Assembly (NCBI GenBank): GCA_031258915.1
Contig: JAIRMD010000100.1
Location: forward strand, 1-6,074
DNA length: 6,074 nt
Direction: 5' to 3'
Source of the DNA: Prevotellaceae bacterium
GTDB taxonomy: Bacteria > Bacteroidota > Bacteroidia > Bacteroidales > UBA932
Under the pieces are notes generated by a model, which was not told where the DNA came from, searched no databases, and saw nothing but the letters and a program-made list of their open reading frames with translations. Position 1 is the first letter of the stretch. The number at the start of each line of letters is the position of its first letter. Made by a program: the position numbers and the translations under genes. Positions 4,084 to 6,074 of this stretch are shown here, in pieces.

Positions 4084-6074
4084 ATGAAAAAAATCAAAAA
4101 GGCATTACATTTGCGAGGGTTGGCTTGCGCGGCGGGCATTTTCGCTTCCCTCACGCTTACGCTTGCGGCAATTCCGGACGGCATGGCGCAGTCGGGGGTG
4201 TACGTGGGCGGCCACATCCGCCGGGCGCGTCCGGCAACAATCAATAAGCTAAAGGCATCCGGCTTTCAGTACGTGATTTTGTTCAACGTACACGTTGAGC
4301 AGGACGGCTCGCTAACCACCGACGGCGATACGATTTGCCGTAACGGGCAGTACGTTTTTGCCCAAAAGCATCCCCACTACGTGTCGGACATCAAATCGCT
4401 GAAGGCACAGCCAACGTCCATTGAGCGAATCGAAATTTGCATCGGGGGATGGGGGAATACCTCCTACGATAACATTAGGCAAATCTTCAACGCCAACGGG
4501 TTAGGGGAAAGCGGTGCGCTACACCGAAACTTCAAGGCGCTGAAAGAGGCAATACCCGAAATAGATGCCGTAAACAACGACGACGAGCACGCCTACGACG
4601 TAAGCTCGGCTGTGGCCTTTCACCTCATGATGGATGACCTCGGGTATAAAACCACGCTGGCTCCCTACACTCGAAAAGACTACTGGACAAGCCTTGCCAA
4701 CGGAGTTAACCAAGCTCGCCCCGGCGCTGTGGAGCGGGTGCTGATTCAGTGCTACGACGGCGGCGCGGGCAACAACCCTTTGGACTGGCACATAGCGGGC
4801 ATCCCGCTTCACGCCGGAAGGCTTAACTATCAGGATTTTGAGGAGACGAAAGCCGTAATGCAGGACTGGAAAACGAGTAAAAACGTTACCGGCGGGTTTT
4901 TCTGGGTGTATAACGACGAGTCGTGGGATTTAAGCAGGTACGCCGCCGCTGTTAACCGGATATTCGGCCCTGCGCCCGAAGCACGGGTGGACAACTACAT
5001 CGGCAACCGGGCGCCGCTTGCCGCGACTCCGTTTACCGCCTTGCCCATAGGCGCTGTCAGGGCCAACGGGTGGCTGCTAAAGCAGCTGGAGCTGCAAAAG
5101 GAAGGCCTGACCGGGCACGCCGAATCGCTCTACAGCGGCGACGGCGATTTGGGCGCGGGCAGCGACTGGCTCGGCGGCACGGGCGACAGCTGGGAGCGCG
5201 CCCCATACTACGCCAAGGGGTTGGTAGCCCTCGCCTACGTGCTCAACGACGAGGAGCTAAAGGAAAAAGCCCAAAAGTGGATAGACTGGTCGCTCGACAA
5301 CCAGCAGAGCAGCGGCATGTTTGGCCCCCCCGCCAACACCGACTGGTGGGCGCGTATGCCTATGCTCTACGCCATTCGCGACTACTACGAGGCAACCGGT
5401 GATGCTCGCGTGATACCTTTTTTCACCAAGTATTTCCAATACCAAAACAGCACAATCGGCAGTCAGCCCCTGAGCAGCTGGGGAAAGTCCAGAGCAGGCG
5501 ATAACATCGAAATCGTTTTCTGGCTCTACAACCGTACCGGCGACGCTTTTTTGCTCGACCTCGCCGACAAGCTCCATAGTCAGGCATACCCATGGACGGA
5601 TATTTTTACAAACAACCTGTTCAACCAGTTCGGAACGGATTTTCAGCCCAAGCACAACGTAAATGTTCCGCAGGCCATGAAAATGCCTGCAATTTATTTT
5701 CAGAAGTCGCAGGCGCAAGCAGACAGAGACGCCTACACTCACGGAAGAAACCATTTGCTGTGCGATCACGGTCAACCTCACGGGATGCAATCGGGCAACG
5801 AAATGCTTGCCGGTAAATCGTCCCTCACCGGATTGGAGCTCTGCTCGGTGGTGGAGCAGATGCAGTCGTGCGAAACCGCCCAAATGATACTTGGCGACGC
5901 AAGCATTGGCGACCAGCTGGAGATGGTAACGTTCAACGCGCTGCCCGGCGCTTTGACTAACGACATCAAGGGCTTGCAGTACTACCAGCAGGCCAATCAG
6001 GTAATCAGCACGCACGGCTACTACGCCTTTGCGCAGGCCTACGACAACGGCAACATGCCCGGCCCCTACTCCGG
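4084..6074 (+). CDS. Secreted GH18-like / GH127-like two-domain glycosidase (3' partial)
   Basis: 663 codons are open to the window end with no stop. ATG 4084 is the first start after an in-frame TAA (4078-4080) and leads into a signal peptide (MKKIKK, hydrophobic core, probable cut near GMA-QS, residue 35). Residues about 38-292 form a GH18-like TIM barrel: ICIGGWG at 119-124 for the SxGG strand; D161, N164, D166 and E168 in the DxxDxDxE position, E168 being the expected acid; QCYDGG at 222-227; and FFWVYND around W274. From about 315 a GH127-like (DUF1680, beta-L-arabinofuranosidase-type) domain begins: PIGAVRANGWLLKQL (321-335), GLTGH, GDSWERAPYY (367-376), HNVNVPQAMK (524-533), SGNEMLAG with E573, LELCSVVE with E585 and C587, and FNALPG. 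In characterised GH127 enzymes the Glu-x-Cys pair binds zinc together with a later Cys-Cys, which would lie beyond the window. Substrate unknown; an arabinose-containing glycan is an inference from GH127. Confidence 0.9.
   Translation, partial: MKKIKKALHLRGLACAAGIFASLTLTLAAIPDGMAQSGVYVGGHIRRARPATINKLKASGFQYVILFNVHVEQDGSLTTDGDTICRNGQYVFAQKHPHYVSDIKSLKAQPTSIERIEICIGGWGNTSYDNIRQIFNANGLGESGALHRNFKALKEAIPEIDAVNNDDEHAYDVSSAVAFHLMMDDLGYKTTLAPYTRKDYWTSLANGVNQARPGAVERVLIQCYDGGAGNNPLDWHIAGIPLHAGRLNYQDFEETKAVMQDWKTSKNVTGGFFWVYNDESWDLSRYAAAVNRIFGPAPEARVDNYIGNRAPLAATPFTALPIGAVRANGWLLKQLELQKEGLTGHAESLYSGDGDLGAGSDWLGGTGDSWERAPYYAKGLVALAYVLNDEELKEKAQKWIDWSLDNQQSSGMFGPPANTDWWARMPMLYAIRDYYEATGDARVIPFFTKYFQYQNSTIGSQPLSSWGKSRAGDNIEIVFWLYNRTGDAFLLDLADKLHSQAYPWTDIFTNNLFNQFGTDFQPKHNVNVPQAMKMPAIYFQKSQAQADRDAYTHGRNHLLCDHGQPHGMQSGNEMLAGKSSLTGLELCSVVEQMQSCETAQMILGDASIGDQLEMVTFNALPGALTNDIKGLQYYQQANQVISTHGYYAFAQAYDNGNMPGPYS

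Noticed and set aside
3999..4244. 81-codon minus-strand frame over the gap before 4084
   Set aside because: It overlaps the signal-peptide region of the plus-strand gene and shows no recognisable features.
4065..4247. 60-codon plus-strand frame at the start of the GH18/GH127 gene
   Set aside because: It overlaps the true start in another frame and lacks any signal peptide or domain. The frame from 4084 gives a signal peptide and long homologous domains.
5257..6015. 252-codon open frame on the minus strand
   Set aside because: It lies wholly opposite the GH127-like domain, whose motifs are clear on the plus strand, and shows no domain of its own.

Overview
The window comes from a Bacteroidetes genome, most likely a gut- or host-associated Bacteroidales; this placement is inferred. 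The support is as follows. Two successive genes end in C-terminal tails of the type IX secretion system (T9SS) type A sorting kind. Leaders upstream of start codons are A-rich and lack a clear Shine-Dalgarno sequence. The gaps carry GC-rich hairpin repeats of the kind scattered through Bacteroidales genomes. Large secreted glycoside hydrolases dominate. All genes read on the + strand.

Layout. (1) Positions 2-106 are the last 34 codons of a secreted protein and consist essentially of a T9SS tail. (2) Positions 107-415 are a non-coding gap with a composite array of small hairpins and, nearer the next gene, an AT-rich inverted repeat. (3) Positions 416-3010 encode a complete 864-residue glycoside hydrolase family 2 (GH2) enzyme: signal peptide, three-domain GH2 core with both catalytic glutamates, an extra jelly-roll-like module, a Pro/Glu linker and a T9SS tail. 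(4) Positions 3011-3547 are a long gap with an 18-bp direct repeat, an AT-rich near-palindrome and a second copy of the hairpin array. (5) Positions 3548-3991 encode a small exported or membrane-anchored lipocalin-like protein whose base composition differs from its neighbours. (6) Positions 4084 to the window end hold a large open gene with no stop inside the window. It joins an N-terminal GH18-like barrel to a GH127-like (beta-L-arabinofuranosidase-type) domain.

The two large enzymes look like parts of a secreted glycan-degrading locus. The GH127-like domain hints at arabinose-containing plant or glycoprotein glycans, but the substrate cannot be settled from sequence alone. No SusC/SusD pair, regulator, tRNA, rRNA, CRISPR array or transposase is visible. 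The most notable points are the GH18-like/GH127-like fusion and the two composite hairpin arrays, which keep their spacing and show a compensatory stem change.
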